The notes under the pieces were generated by a model that worked only from the letters and a program-made list of their open reading frames with translations, ran no database searches and was not told the origin of the DNA. A DNA stretch of 64,000 nucleotides, taken from contig NZ_AUPZ01000002.1 of NCBI RefSeq assembly GCF_000445475.1, forward strand, positions 328,280 through 392,279, given 5' to 3'. The position numbers and the translations under genes were made by a program. Of this stretch, positions 38,884 through 47,604 are shown piece by piece; within the stretch, counting starts at the first letter, position 1, and every line of letters starts with the position of its first letter. This stretch comes from Sulfurimonas hongkongensis. Lineage in GTDB: Bacteria > Campylobacterota > Campylobacteria > Campylobacterales > Sulfurimonadaceae.

Positions 38884-39848
38884 AAATAGTTTTGTTGGTA
38901 CTTATTAGCATCTCTGTCTTTGCTAGTGATTTACTCACTAATTATCGTTTAAATGGGATTGATAATATTGAGAAGCATATGGATTTAGAACTTACAAGTA
39001 AAGTTTACTGGAGCCAGCACTTAAAAGACACAGACAATACTTTTGGTTATATAGAGTCTTATAAAAATATTTTAACATGCAACAAAAACTTATCGAGTCT
39101 AGCTTTGTATTCCAAAGATGCTAACAATACCTATAAGTTAAAGAAAAAGTATAGTGCGTACACTGGAAAAGAAAAAGGCGACAAGATTAAAGAGGGAGAT
39201 TTAAAAACTCCTGTTGGTATTTATAAGATAACAAAGAAACTTACAAAAGAAAATAAACTTGACTCATTTTATGGACCTCTCGCTTTTGTTACTTCATATC
39301 CAAATGAGTATGATAAGTACAGAGGTAAAAATGGCTATGGTATCTGGATACATGGTCTTCCAACTGAACAAGACAGAGATGAGTTCACACAAGGATGTAT
39401 AGCTATAGACAACCCTAGTATAGAGGTTTTAAATGAAAATATAGACGTGCGAAACACTCTTCTTATAATAAATGGCGATGAGGTCAAACAAGACATCTCA
39501 AAAGATATTTTAATTTCGATTCTATCTGAACTTTATAGTTGGAGATATAGTTGGCTCTATGATAATATAGATGCTTATCTTGATTTTTATGCAAAAGAGT
39601 TTGTAAGATTTGATGGTATGGGTTTTGATAGATTTAAAAAGTACAAAACAAGAGTCTTTAAAAAAATAGAGAAAAAAACAATCTTATTTAAAGATATAAA
39701 TGTTGTTCCATATCCTGATACAAAAGATATTTATCAGATAACTTTTTATGAGTATTATAAATCAGACACTTTTGAATTTAGTGGAGACAAGACACTTATT
39801 GTAAGACTTGATGAGTCTAACAAGATGAAAATTTTAACAGAAAAATAA
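38880..39848 (+). CDS. pgp2: YkuD-fold L,D-carboxypeptidase of the Pgp2/Csd6 type
   Basis: 322 residues with a signal peptide (about 1-16). The YkuD domain spans roughly 60-205 and includes GDLKTPVGIYKI, IHGLP and the catalytic TQGCIAID cysteine motif. The C-terminal ~110 residues (WRYSWLYDNIDAYLDFYAKEF) resemble the NTF2-like pocket domain that marks Csd6/Pgp2, which trim muropeptide tetrapeptides to tripeptides and set helical cell shape. The next gene is the partner DL-carboxypeptidase pgp1, 1 base away. A general L,D-transpeptidase is the alternative, but the C-terminal domain and neighbour favour Pgp2. Confidence 0.85.
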   Translation: MKIVLLVLISISVFASDLLTNYRLNGIDNIEKHMDLELTSKVYWSQHLKDTDNTFGYIESYKNILTCNKNLSSLALYSKDANNTYKLKKKYSAYTGKEKGDKIKEGDLKTPVGIYKITKKLTKENKLDSFYGPLAFVTSYPNEYDKYRGKNGYGIWIHGLPTEQDRDEFTQGCIAIDNPSIEVLNENIDVRNTLLIINGDEVKQDISKDILISILSELYSWRYSWLYDNIDAYLDFYAKEFVRFDGMGFDRFKKYKTRVFKKIEKKTILFKDINVVPYPDTKDIYQITFYEYYKSDTFEFSGDKTLIVRLDESNKMKILTEK

Positions 39849-39849
39849 A

Positions 39850-41145
39850 ATGATATACAAAAAGCTATTTGTATCTTTTTTTTTACTCTTATATATAAGT
39901 CTCTGTGCATCTTCAGAGGTCCAACTTATAAAAAAACAAAACAGTGATTCAAACACTACTCTATTAGTTATTGGAGGTATCCACGGAGATGAACCTGGTG
40001 GATACTTCGCAGCTTCTGTTCTTGCAACTCATTATAAGATACTCTCTAAAAATCTTTGGATAGTCCCAAATCTAAATAAACCTAGCATTCAAGCCAACCA
40101 AAGAGGCATACATGGAGATATGAATAGGAAATTCTCTTTTCTCAAAGATAGCGATAAAGACAAAAAGGTTGTAAAAGAGATTAAAAAGATTATTTTAGAA
40201 AAAAACATCTCTTTGGTTTTAAACCTTCATGATGGAAATGGCTTTTATAGAAAAGAGCATCAAGGAAATATCTTCAACCCAAACGCATGGGGGCAAACTT
40301 GCGTAATAGATCAAAACAGACTCCAACAAGTTCAAGAGTTTGGAAATCTTGACTCTATAGCATCTATTGTTACAAAAAACATAAATAAAAAACTTATAAA
40401 AAAACATCATACTCTTGGTGTTAGAAATACAAATACAAAATTTGAAGATGAGGCTATGCAGCTCTCACTTACATATTTTGCAGTTACAAACAATACACCA
40501 GCCTTTGCTATAGAGACAAGTAAACACCTTCCAACTCTATCTCAAAAAGTTTTTTATCAACTCTTAGCCATAGAGGAGTTTATGAAAATTATGGATATAG
40601 ACTATAAAAGAGAGTTTGATTTAAATGAAAAAGAGCTTAGCAAAATACTCTCACAATATGGCATTTTAAACATCAATAACAATATATCATTAAATCTGCA
40701 TGATATAAAACCTTACTTAAGTTATATTCCGATAAAATCTACGCAGAATGTATTTGAGTTTTCTCATCCACTAGGTAGTGTTAAGAAAATTAATGGCAAT
40801 TTTGTTGTCTATATTGGCAATAAAAGAGTTACAACATTAAGACCTCAATACTTTGAAATTATGAAAAATGGTGGAGAAAAGTTTGATGTTATCATAGATG
40901 GTAAGTTAAATTCTGTTGATTTTACTTCAACTTTTTTTGTAACTGACGATTTTAACATAGTTGATGACAGTAAGTTTCGTGTAAATGTTATAGGTTATAG
41001 ATCAAATGTCAGTGAAACTGGAGTTGATATCAATCTAAAAAATTTAGATAAAAGCTTTTCTGTTGATAAGAGTCAAAAACTATATAGGGTAGAATTCTAC
41101 AGGGATGGTAGATTTTATGCTATGGCAATGGCTTACTTTAAATAG
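39850..41145 (+). CDS. pgp1: M14-family D,L-carboxypeptidase of the Pgp1/Csd4 type
   Basis: 431 residues with a signal peptide (about 1-21). The zinc site is GGIHGDEPGG (His45, Glu48) and NLHDGNGF (His127); NQRGIHGDMNR supplies substrate-binding arginines and AIETSKHLP the catalytic glutamate. Csd4/Pgp1 cleave muropeptide tripeptides to dipeptides in the periplasm and are needed for helical shape. From memory, H. pylori Csd4 has Gln where this protein has His45. It follows pgp2 by 1 base and precedes the msh genes by 11. Confidence 0.87.
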   Translation: MIYKKLFVSFFLLLYISLCASSEVQLIKKQNSDSNTTLLVIGGIHGDEPGGYFAASVLATHYKILSKNLWIVPNLNKPSIQANQRGIHGDMNRKFSFLKDSDKDKKVVKEIKKIILEKNISLVLNLHDGNGFYRKEHQGNIFNPNAWGQTCVIDQNRLQQVQEFGNLDSIASIVTKNINKKLIKKHHTLGVRNTNTKFEDEAMQLSLTYFAVTNNTPAFAIETSKHLPTLSQKVFYQLLAIEEFMKIMDIDYKREFDLNEKELSKILSQYGILNINNNISLNLHDIKPYLSYIPIKSTQNVFEFSHPLGSVKKINGNFVVYIGNKRVTTLRPQYFEIMKNGGEKFDVIIDGKLNSVDFTSTFFVTDDFNIVDDSKFRVNVIGYRSNVSETGVDINLKNLDKSFSVDKSQKLYRVEFYRDGRFYAMAMAYFK

Positions 41146-41156
41146 GATTTTAAGTA

Positions 41157-42698
41157 ATGAAGAAAAAAACAAAACACTCTTTTTCAAGTGTGATTTCTGT
41201 TAATCCATACAACGAGAGCTATTTTAGTGGCGCATCTAGCTTCCTTTCTCAAAATAATTCGCCAAAATACGCTAAAGACCAATACGCGATTTCTTACCTA
41301 AATACTAAAAGTTTCATAACATCGCAGATATCGATATCTAAAAACATATCAGATGAAGATTTATATGATGCGATAAACAGCAAGGTTTACGATGAATTAG
41401 CGCTTGACCAAGCGGTAAGTTATAAGATACAGTTCATAGAAACATTTAACTCGCTTGATGAAAATGACAGAAACTTCCATGTCTTTATAGTTGACCCCTT
41501 AGAAATTGAAGAAACATTTGCTAATGTTGTCTCGAAAATTAAGTATATAGACACCATCATCCCCTCTCCTTTGCTACTTAAATCTCTCTATGAAAAAGAG
41601 ATTGTAGAGTCTAATGGTGTAAATGCTTTTATATATTTTCAAGAAAATGATGCTTCTATTACGATATATAATGAACAAGAATTTCTATATACAAAATCTA
41701 TAAACTTTTCATTTTTACAGATGTATGAGAGATTTTGTGAACTCTATGGTGAGAGAGTTTTGTATGAAGATTTTATGGATTTTCTTAGCAATCATAACTT
41801 AAAAGATACTCTTAGTGATTATAAAGATTATTTTATAAAGCTCTATAAAGAGATATTTGCAAACATTAGTGATATTTTAACTTATGTAAAAAGGGCTTAT
41901 GAACTAAAAAAGATAGAGCATATATATATAGACTCTCAAGTTCAAACTATCACAAAATTAGATGAGATGAGTGAGGTAGAACTTGGTGTTGAGTCTAGCA
42001 GTTATGAATTTGATTATGGGTTAAAGAGCGATAATATTTACATAGACCAACTTCACTCTTTGATGCATATTTATGCAACACTACCAAAAGAGCACAAATA
42101 TAACTGTAATTTTACACCATATCATAGACCTCCAGAGTTTATGCAAAGAGAGAGTGGTAAGCTAGTCATCTTAAGCGTTGCTTCTTTTATTATTGCTTTT
42201 TTATACCCTTTTACATATTGGACATTAACATATGCACAAAATTTGCAATATGAACTACTAAAAGCAGAGTACGCAGAGCTTCACAATATAAAAATCACAA
42301 GAGAAGCGATTATTAAAAATAAAGAAGCAGATAAAGCAAAAGTTTTTGCTCTTCTTAAAAAGCAAAAAGATAATTATGCAGAAAAAAAAGCAACTCTTGT
42401 AAAGATTCACGATGTTAAAGTGAACTATCCTATGAAAGCAAAACTACTATCTATGTTTACAAAAGATTTAAATAAGTTTAGAATAAAAGTAGACTCTATA
42501 ACTTATAAAGAAGATGAAGATAAAAACAAAAAAATTTTTACACTAAATCTGATCTCTAAAAAAGACAAAAAGATAACTCAGATGGTAGAGTACTTAACAA
42601 AAGTATATGAAGGAAAATATGACTTTTTTCTAAGACGCATAGAGCTTAAAAATGATCCAAATCAGTACTTTAGTGAGCTAAAGGTGGTTATATTATGA
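41157..42698 (+). CDS. MshI-like pilus assembly protein (PilM-PilN fusion)
   Basis: 513 residues: a cytoplasmic N-terminal region of about 335 residues of PilM-like character, a single membrane helix at about 340-362 (VASFIIAFLYPFTYW), then a periplasmic part with coiled coil and a PilN-like ferredoxin fold. MshI has exactly this fused layout and forms the inner-membrane platform of MSHA-type pili. It is the first gene of the assembly cluster and overlaps the next by 4 bases. Sequence conservation is low; the call rests on architecture and gene order. Confidence 0.7.
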   Translation: MKKKTKHSFSSVISVNPYNESYFSGASSFLSQNNSPKYAKDQYAISYLNTKSFITSQISISKNISDEDLYDAINSKVYDELALDQAVSYKIQFIETFNSLDENDRNFHVFIVDPLEIEETFANVVSKIKYIDTIIPSPLLLKSLYEKEIVESNGVNAFIYFQENDASITIYNEQEFLYTKSINFSFLQMYERFCELYGERVLYEDFMDFLSNHNLKDTLSDYKDYFIKLYKEIFANISDILTYVKRAYELKKIEHIYIDSQVQTITKLDEMSEVELGVESSSYEFDYGLKSDNIYIDQLHSLMHIYATLPKEHKYNCNFTPYHRPPEFMQRESGKLVILSVASFIIAFLYPFTYWTLTYAQNLQYELLKAEYAELHNIKITREAIIKNKEADKAKVFALLKKQKDNYAEKKATLVKIHDVKVNYPMKAKLLSMFTKDLNKFRIKVDSITYKEDEDKNKKIFTLNLISKKDKKITQMVEYLTKVYEGKYDFFLRRIELKNDPNQYFSELKVVIL

Positions 42699-43327
42699 AA
42701 ATAAATATCGAAGACTACTTACAAAGCATAGATGCTTCTTTTAAAAATAAAAGTCAAAAAGATATATATATGACATATATTATGATTTTTAGTGTAATTT
42801 TTGCATTTTCATATCTTCTTTTTTGGGATAGTTCAGAAGCCGCATTTAAAGAAAAAAATGATCAGATAAACAAAATTACTTCTAAAATAAATGCCGATAA
42901 AGCTTACTTGCAGATAAATCCAGAGAGTAAAATAGCTAGCTTAGACCATGAGATTAAAAGACTAAATCGTGATCTTGAGATATATAAAGAGAACAACGCA
43001 TATATCAAAAGTAAAATAGAGACTATCTCTTCACTCATTTATGATGAGAGAGTTTGGGGTGAATATCTACACTCTATCTCTACTAATGCCAAAAAATATG
43101 GTATTAAAATCATAGACTTTACAAATGAATATGCAAGCACTAACAAGGCTTTTGGGCATATTCTAGATATAGATTTAAAAACAACCGCAAACTATAAAAA
43201 CTCACTTAAGTTTATAAACTCACTAGAACAGAGTGACTTAGTGGTAGACATTCATAAACTAGGGATAAAAGCAAATAAGAGACTAGATACAAATCTATCT
43301 ATTTCAGTTTGGGGGATTACATACTAA
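42695..43327 (+). CDS. MshJ-like (PilO-type) inner-membrane pilus protein
   Basis: 210 residues with one N-terminal membrane helix (about 25-44), a coiled coil (DQINKITSKINADKAYL, then EIKRLNRDLEIYKE) and a C-terminal periplasmic domain, as in PilO/MshJ. Such proteins pair with the PilN-like part of MshI. It overlaps mshI by 4 bases and its stop overlaps the next start (TAATG). Confidence 0.7.
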   Translation: MKINIEDYLQSIDASFKNKSQKDIYMTYIMIFSVIFAFSYLLFWDSSEAAFKEKNDQINKITSKINADKAYLQINPESKIASLDHEIKRLNRDLEIYKENNAYIKSKIETISSLIYDERVWGEYLHSISTNAKKYGIKIIDFTNEYASTNKAFGHILDIDLKTTANYKNSLKFINSLEQSDLVVDIHKLGIKANKRLDTNLSISVWGITY

Positions 43328-43770
43328 TGAAGGCATACAAAATCATCACTGCATCTCTCTTACTTTTTCAAGTTACACTTAGTGCAAATGAATTATCGTG
43401 GGTTGATACCCAAGTAGATGCAATCAAGCCGGCAAGAGTTGGAATGAACAATTCTGAAACTCTAAAGTTGCAAGACCCTTTTATATTCTATAAAAAAGGG
43501 TCGGCAAAAAACAAAAAAGCAACTAATGTTGCCAAATCAAGTATTAGAAAGTCTTCTGATGCTACTATAAAAAAGGGACCTAAACCCATGAAACTTACTG
43601 CTATTATAAACAACTCTGCACTAATAAATGGAGAGTGGTATAGAGTAGATCAAAATATAGCAGGTTTTATGGTATCAAGCATAACAAGAACGAATGTTGT
43701 TTTAACAAAAGGCAAAAAAAAGTTAGTTCTTACAACTAACGACCAAAATAAAAATCTAAAATTCAAATAA
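43327..43770 (+). CDS. MshK-like (PilP-type) periplasmic pilus protein
   Basis: 147 residues from the ATG at 43327, which overlaps the preceding stop as TAATG; an earlier in-frame ATG at 43309 would extend into mshJ. A signal peptide (about 1-23, ending TLSANEL) is followed by a short linker and a small beta domain (KLTAIINNSALINGEWYRV, then VVLTKGKKKLVL) of the kind found in MshK/PilP/GspC-like proteins, which link the inner-membrane platform to the secretin. Confidence 0.68.
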   Translation: MKAYKIITASLLLFQVTLSANELSWVDTQVDAIKPARVGMNNSETLKLQDPFIFYKKGSAKNKKATNVAKSSIRKSSDATIKKGPKPMKLTAIINNSALINGEWYRVDQNIAGFMVSSITRTNVVLTKGKKKLVLTTNDQNKNLKFK

Positions 43771-43784
43771 AACAGGATAAGAGA

Positions 43785-45431
43785 ATGAAATTTATTAAAA
43801 AAATAGTTTACGGGTCACTTTTTACACTTCTTTTATCAAGTAGCTTAAATGCTGATTGTTCTTATGAGCTCTTTAGCATAAGTTCTACAAAAGATACAAA
43901 GATTATAGATTTTATAGAACAACTTAGTGATGAGTGTGAGTTTAGTATCGTTGTAACAGATCCTCATGCCCAAGAGTTTTTAAGGAGTTCATTAAATAAG
44001 ACAAACTTAAAAAATCTAACTATAAATGAAGTCTTAAATATTATACTAAAAGAGAATAACCTTACATATACTCTTGAAAATAATATCCTTAGAATCTCAT
44101 ACCTAAACACAAAAATGTTTAGCATAGATTATATTCTATCACAAAGAAAAGGTGAGTCAAATACAGATATAACTCTCTCTTCTGAGGGAGCAGGAAAGGC
44201 AACTACTAGAACTGTTTCAAGTACAAATGAAGATTCAAAAGGTGGTGGCGATGCTGGCAAGTCTGGGATGAAGATTGAAAGTACAGATGAAGTTCAATTT
44301 TGGCATGAGCTAGATTTAGAGTTACAACAAATTTTAAATGTACCACAAGATAGATATAAAGCAGAGGCTCCAATTATAAATAAAAATGCAGGAATTATCA
44401 CAGTTACTGCAACTCTTAAACAGTTAGAGAGGCTGGAGAAATATCTTAAAAATCTTCAAGAAAAAGTTGAGCTTCAAGTTTTAATTGATGTACAGTTGCT
44501 ACAAGTTACCATGAGCGAGGGTAAAACTACTGGAGTTGATTGGTCACAACTTTATAAACTTCAAAATATAGATATGAGTTTTGATTATATTAGCAAAAAT
44601 AATCTAATCGAACTAACTAATGAAGGTGGTGTCTTAGGAACTACATCATTTGACCAAATGGGGGATCAAGCTGTCAATACTGCTCATGCATTTCAGTTGT
44701 CAGCAAAAGGCAGTTTAAATGAGGTTATAAAATTTCTTAAAACCCAAGGTGATGTTAGCTCTATTTCAAATCCAAAGGTTTTAACTCTTAACAATCAACC
44801 AGCTCTCATAACTGCAGGAACAGAGTATTTTTATAAAATAAGAAGCACTGAGACACTGGTAGGAACACAAAGCACCCAAAGTTCAAGTGAGGATGTCCAA
44901 TCAGTTTTTGCAGGTGTTCTTTTAGATATAACTCCTGAAATTTCAGAAGAGAATGCAGTTACACTCAAGATTAATCCCTCTCTTTCTGAAACAATAAGTA
45001 GTACCTTTATAGATACTGGATCTTCTGAGAGAACTATGCCACCAGATTTGAGCCGTCGTCAACTCTCATCAGTTGTAACAGTTAAAGATGGTGATCGTAT
45101 TATTCTTGGTGGTTTGATAACTACATCAGACTCTATAGATGTTAATAAAGTTCCTATTTTAGGTGATATTCCTATTCTTAATTACCTTTTTAAATATGAA
45201 AATAAGCTCAAAACAGTTACAGAACTTGTAATTGTTATAACGCCACATATTATAAGAAAAGATAATAATAATCTTTCTTTGTCTGATTTGGGATATGAAG
45301 GTATAACAGACGCTCTAGTTGGAATAAAAAACAACTCTGTCTCAAATGTTACTAAGGGTTTTCAAGCCGATATTCAAACAGAAGTAAAATCTAAGAAAAT
45401 TCAACTAGCGAAAGAGGAAGATGAAAAATAA
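43785..45431 (+). CDS. MshL-like secretin
   Basis: 548 residues with a signal peptide (about 1-23), a short STN/N0-type domain (residues 25-110), a Ser/Gly-rich spacer, an N1-type domain (APIINKNAGIITVTATLKQ) and the C-terminal secretin barrel (VELQVLIDVQLLQV, SNPKVLTLNNQPA, VPILGDIPILNYLF, ELVIVITPHII). It forms the outer-membrane pore through which the pilus emerges. Overlaps the ATPase gene after it by 11 bases. Confidence 0.88.
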   Translation: MKFIKKIVYGSLFTLLLSSSLNADCSYELFSISSTKDTKIIDFIEQLSDECEFSIVVTDPHAQEFLRSSLNKTNLKNLTINEVLNIILKENNLTYTLENNILRISYLNTKMFSIDYILSQRKGESNTDITLSSEGAGKATTRTVSSTNEDSKGGGDAGKSGMKIESTDEVQFWHELDLELQQILNVPQDRYKAEAPIINKNAGIITVTATLKQLERLEKYLKNLQEKVELQVLIDVQLLQVTMSEGKTTGVDWSQLYKLQNIDMSFDYISKNNLIELTNEGGVLGTTSFDQMGDQAVNTAHAFQLSAKGSLNEVIKFLKTQGDVSSISNPKVLTLNNQPALITAGTEYFYKIRSTETLVGTQSTQSSSEDVQSVFAGVLLDITPEISEENAVTLKINPSLSETISSTFIDTGSSERTMPPDLSRRQLSSVVTVKDGDRIILGGLITTSDSIDVNKVPILGDIPILNYLFKYENKLKTVTELVIVITPHIIRKDNNNLSLSDLGYEGITDALVGIKNNSVSNVTKGFQADIQTEVKSKKIQLAKEEDEK

Positions 45432-46236
45432 CATCTTTGAAAGCTCTAAGAGTGTTTTTCTTGACTCTGTTAATGCAAAAGACTATGTTCAACTAGATCG
45501 CGTATCGACAATATACCAATCTTTAAAAGATTCGGTTAAAAAACCTCTAAAGATGATTCTTTTGTTTGGCAAACCAGGTACGGGTAAGAGCATGTTTTTA
45601 AACAAACTCTACCATGATCTCTCAACTTTGCAAAAAGTAGTAATATACCAAACCCCTATTCTTGATGAAAATGAATTTGTAAAATCTCTTGCACAAGATC
45701 TTTTTAATGTGAAGTATCAAGGAGAATTAAATTTTACGCAATTTATGAGTATAGTAAAGGAAAATAGTAATGATAAACCTGAAGTACCTTTGGTACTTTT
45801 AGATGAAGCACAACTATATCCTAGTGTTTTGATGGAAAAGATTAGACTCCTCTCAGATACAAGGAGTGTAAAATTTGTTATAACACTTCACAAAACACAA
45901 AAAGAGGACCTTATTGCAAAAGAGCATTTTAAGACTAGAATTTGGGAGACTATAGAGCTAGAAAATGCTTCAAACAAAGAGCTCAAAATTTATATACAAA
46001 AAAAACTTATGAAAGCAAACTATTTTGATAGTGCAAATATGTTTAATAAAACTAATGTCAACTTAGTACATAAGTTAACAAAAGGAAACTATAGAGAGAC
46101 TAACAAACTTTTATATACTCTTTTTGACATATACTCATGGTATATGCAAAACTCTCCAAGCAGTATAAAAACAAATGAAATTTCAAAAAAAATAATAGAA
46201 ATGGCTGCTATTCATACAGGGATTATAGATGCTTAA
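45421..46236 (+). CDS. MshM-like AAA+ ATPase
   Basis: 271 residues with Walker A GKPGTGKS (about 50-57) and Walker B LVLLDEAQ, followed by sensor and C-terminal helical regions, like ExeA/MshM ATPases. In known systems these help place or assemble the secretin across peptidoglycan. It overlaps both neighbours (11 and 8 bases). Confidence 0.8.
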   Translation: MKNNIFESSKSVFLDSVNAKDYVQLDRVSTIYQSLKDSVKKPLKMILLFGKPGTGKSMFLNKLYHDLSTLQKVVIYQTPILDENEFVKSLAQDLFNVKYQGELNFTQFMSIVKENSNDKPEVPLVLLDEAQLYPSVLMEKIRLLSDTRSVKFVITLHKTQKEDLIAKEHFKTRIWETIELENASNKELKIYIQKKLMKANYFDSANMFNKTNVNLVHKLTKGNYRETNKLLYTLFDIYSWYMQNSPSSIKTNEISKKIIEMAAIHTGIIDA

Positions 46237-47053
46237 TGTGCATGATTTGGAAAGAAAATATAAAGCATATAAGCTAAAGAATTTTTTACCTTATCTTGTT
46301 ATATCTCTAAGTTTATGTGTAATTTTTATAGTAGTTTTATTTGTTAACAGCTCTGATATTTTTAAGAGCAACAAAGCACATCATAATCAAAAAACTTTTG
46401 AAGTTCAACTAGAGCAAACAAAAGATGCACCTATTAAAGGAGTAGATGAAAAAAATGAAACTACCAAAGTAGCTATAGAAAAAAAGCAAGAAACTATAGA
46501 GGCTAAAGTAGACCGAGGACTTATTCTTACTCCCTCACTAAACTTTATATCGAGTATAAAACATAGCCTACCTTCTAATGATGTTAACTACCAAAAGGTT
46601 ATAAATAAAAATAAAATAGAAAAAGAGATAAAAACAAAAAAGAGTAAAGAAAAGCAGGTTTTAAAACCTGCTAAAAAAGAGCCCGATTCTGTTGTTATTG
46701 AAGAAGTAGAGCTCCAAAGGAGCAATCCAGTAAAGATACATAGACAAAATACTCAAGATGATATAAACCTTGTTATACGAAGGTTTGAAAAGAACAACAA
46801 TCCTGCTCTTAGTCTCTTTGTTGCTAAAAAATATTATGAACTTGAAAATTATAATCAGTCCTATAACTATGCTCTAATTACAAATAGAATCAATGACAAT
46901 ATAGATTCTAGTTGGATAATCTTTGCAAAGTCTTTAGTTAAGCTCGATAGAAAAGATGAAGCTACAAAAACGCTAAAGAGATATATTGAGCATTCAAAAT
47001 CAACTCAAGCAAAAACTCTATTAGAAGAGATAGAGAGAGGAAAATTTCGATGA
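46229..47053 (+). CDS. MshN-like membrane protein with TPR repeats
   Basis: 274 residues. A single N-terminal membrane helix (about 20-41), a charged Lys/Glu-rich linker, then C-terminal tetratricopeptide-like helices (ALSLFVAKKYYELENYNQSY, KLDRKDEATKTLKRYIE). Position after the AAA+ ATPase and architecture match MshN. Overlaps the next gene by 4 bases. Confidence 0.7.
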   Translation: MLNVHDLERKYKAYKLKNFLPYLVISLSLCVIFIVVLFVNSSDIFKSNKAHHNQKTFEVQLEQTKDAPIKGVDEKNETTKVAIEKKQETIEAKVDRGLILTPSLNFISSIKHSLPSNDVNYQKVINKNKIEKEIKTKKSKEKQVLKPAKKEPDSVVIEEVELQRSNPVKIHRQNTQDDINLVIRRFEKNNNPALSLFVAKKYYELENYNQSYNYALITNRINDNIDSSWIIFAKSLVKLDRKDEATKTLKRYIEHSKSTQAKTLLEEIERGKFR

Positions 47054-47592
47054 AAATAATTTTATTTATACTTTTAGCTTTTAATCTGCATGCAGATATA
47101 AAACAAGATATGCTAAATCTTTATCAAAACAAAAAGTTTGAAGAGGCATGTACTATGGGTTTTAATAGTTTTAAGTACAACAAAAAGGATGAAGAGTTTA
47201 TCTCACTATATGCTTTTTCTTGTCTTTATTCAGATTATATAGATAGGCTAGCTATACCTATTGCTATGCTAAAGTTTTCAAGTGAAGCTCGTGCTAATTC
47301 AGCTTACCTCTCTACCATATTAATGCAGAAAAAACTTCTATATCATGCACTCATTGACAACTATGACTTATCATCTTTAAAACTTCCCTCTACTGATTAT
47401 GTACTTTCTAAAGTCTTTGATTTTTATGCCGAGCTTGGTGTTCATGAGCAAAGAGATGTTTACCTATTTGAAGATAAAAATGATGAAAAATTAACATATA
47501 AGCTATATCTCACAAATGATGAAAAACTAAAAAAAATAGTTATTGAAGAGTTTTATGATACAATAATTATAAAAAAACACATATATTGGTAG
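47050..47592 (+). CDS. Secreted hypothetical protein inserted in the msh cluster
   Basis: 180 residues with a signal peptide (about 1-16, ending LHADI) and helical Sel1/TPR-like character (MLNLYQNKKFEEACTMGF). I do not recognise a family. It lies between the MshN-like and MshE-like genes, a place with no equivalent in the Vibrio msh operon, and its start overlaps mshN by 4 bases, so it is likely a lineage-specific part of the pilus machine. Confidence 0.68.
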   Translation: MKIILFILLAFNLHADIKQDMLNLYQNKKFEEACTMGFNSFKYNKKDEEFISLYAFSCLYSDYIDRLAIPIAMLKFSSEARANSAYLSTILMQKKLLYHALIDNYDLSSLKLPSTDYVLSKVFDFYAELGVHEQRDVYLFEDKNDEKLTYKLYLTNDEKLKKIVIEEFYDTIIIKKHIYW

Positions 47593-47604
47593 AGTGAATT
47601 TAAA

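Noticed and set aside
42806..42950. Coiled coil in the PilO-like protein as a sign of a different function
   Set aside because: Coiled coils after the membrane helix are normal for PilO/MshJ, and gene order supports the pilus role.
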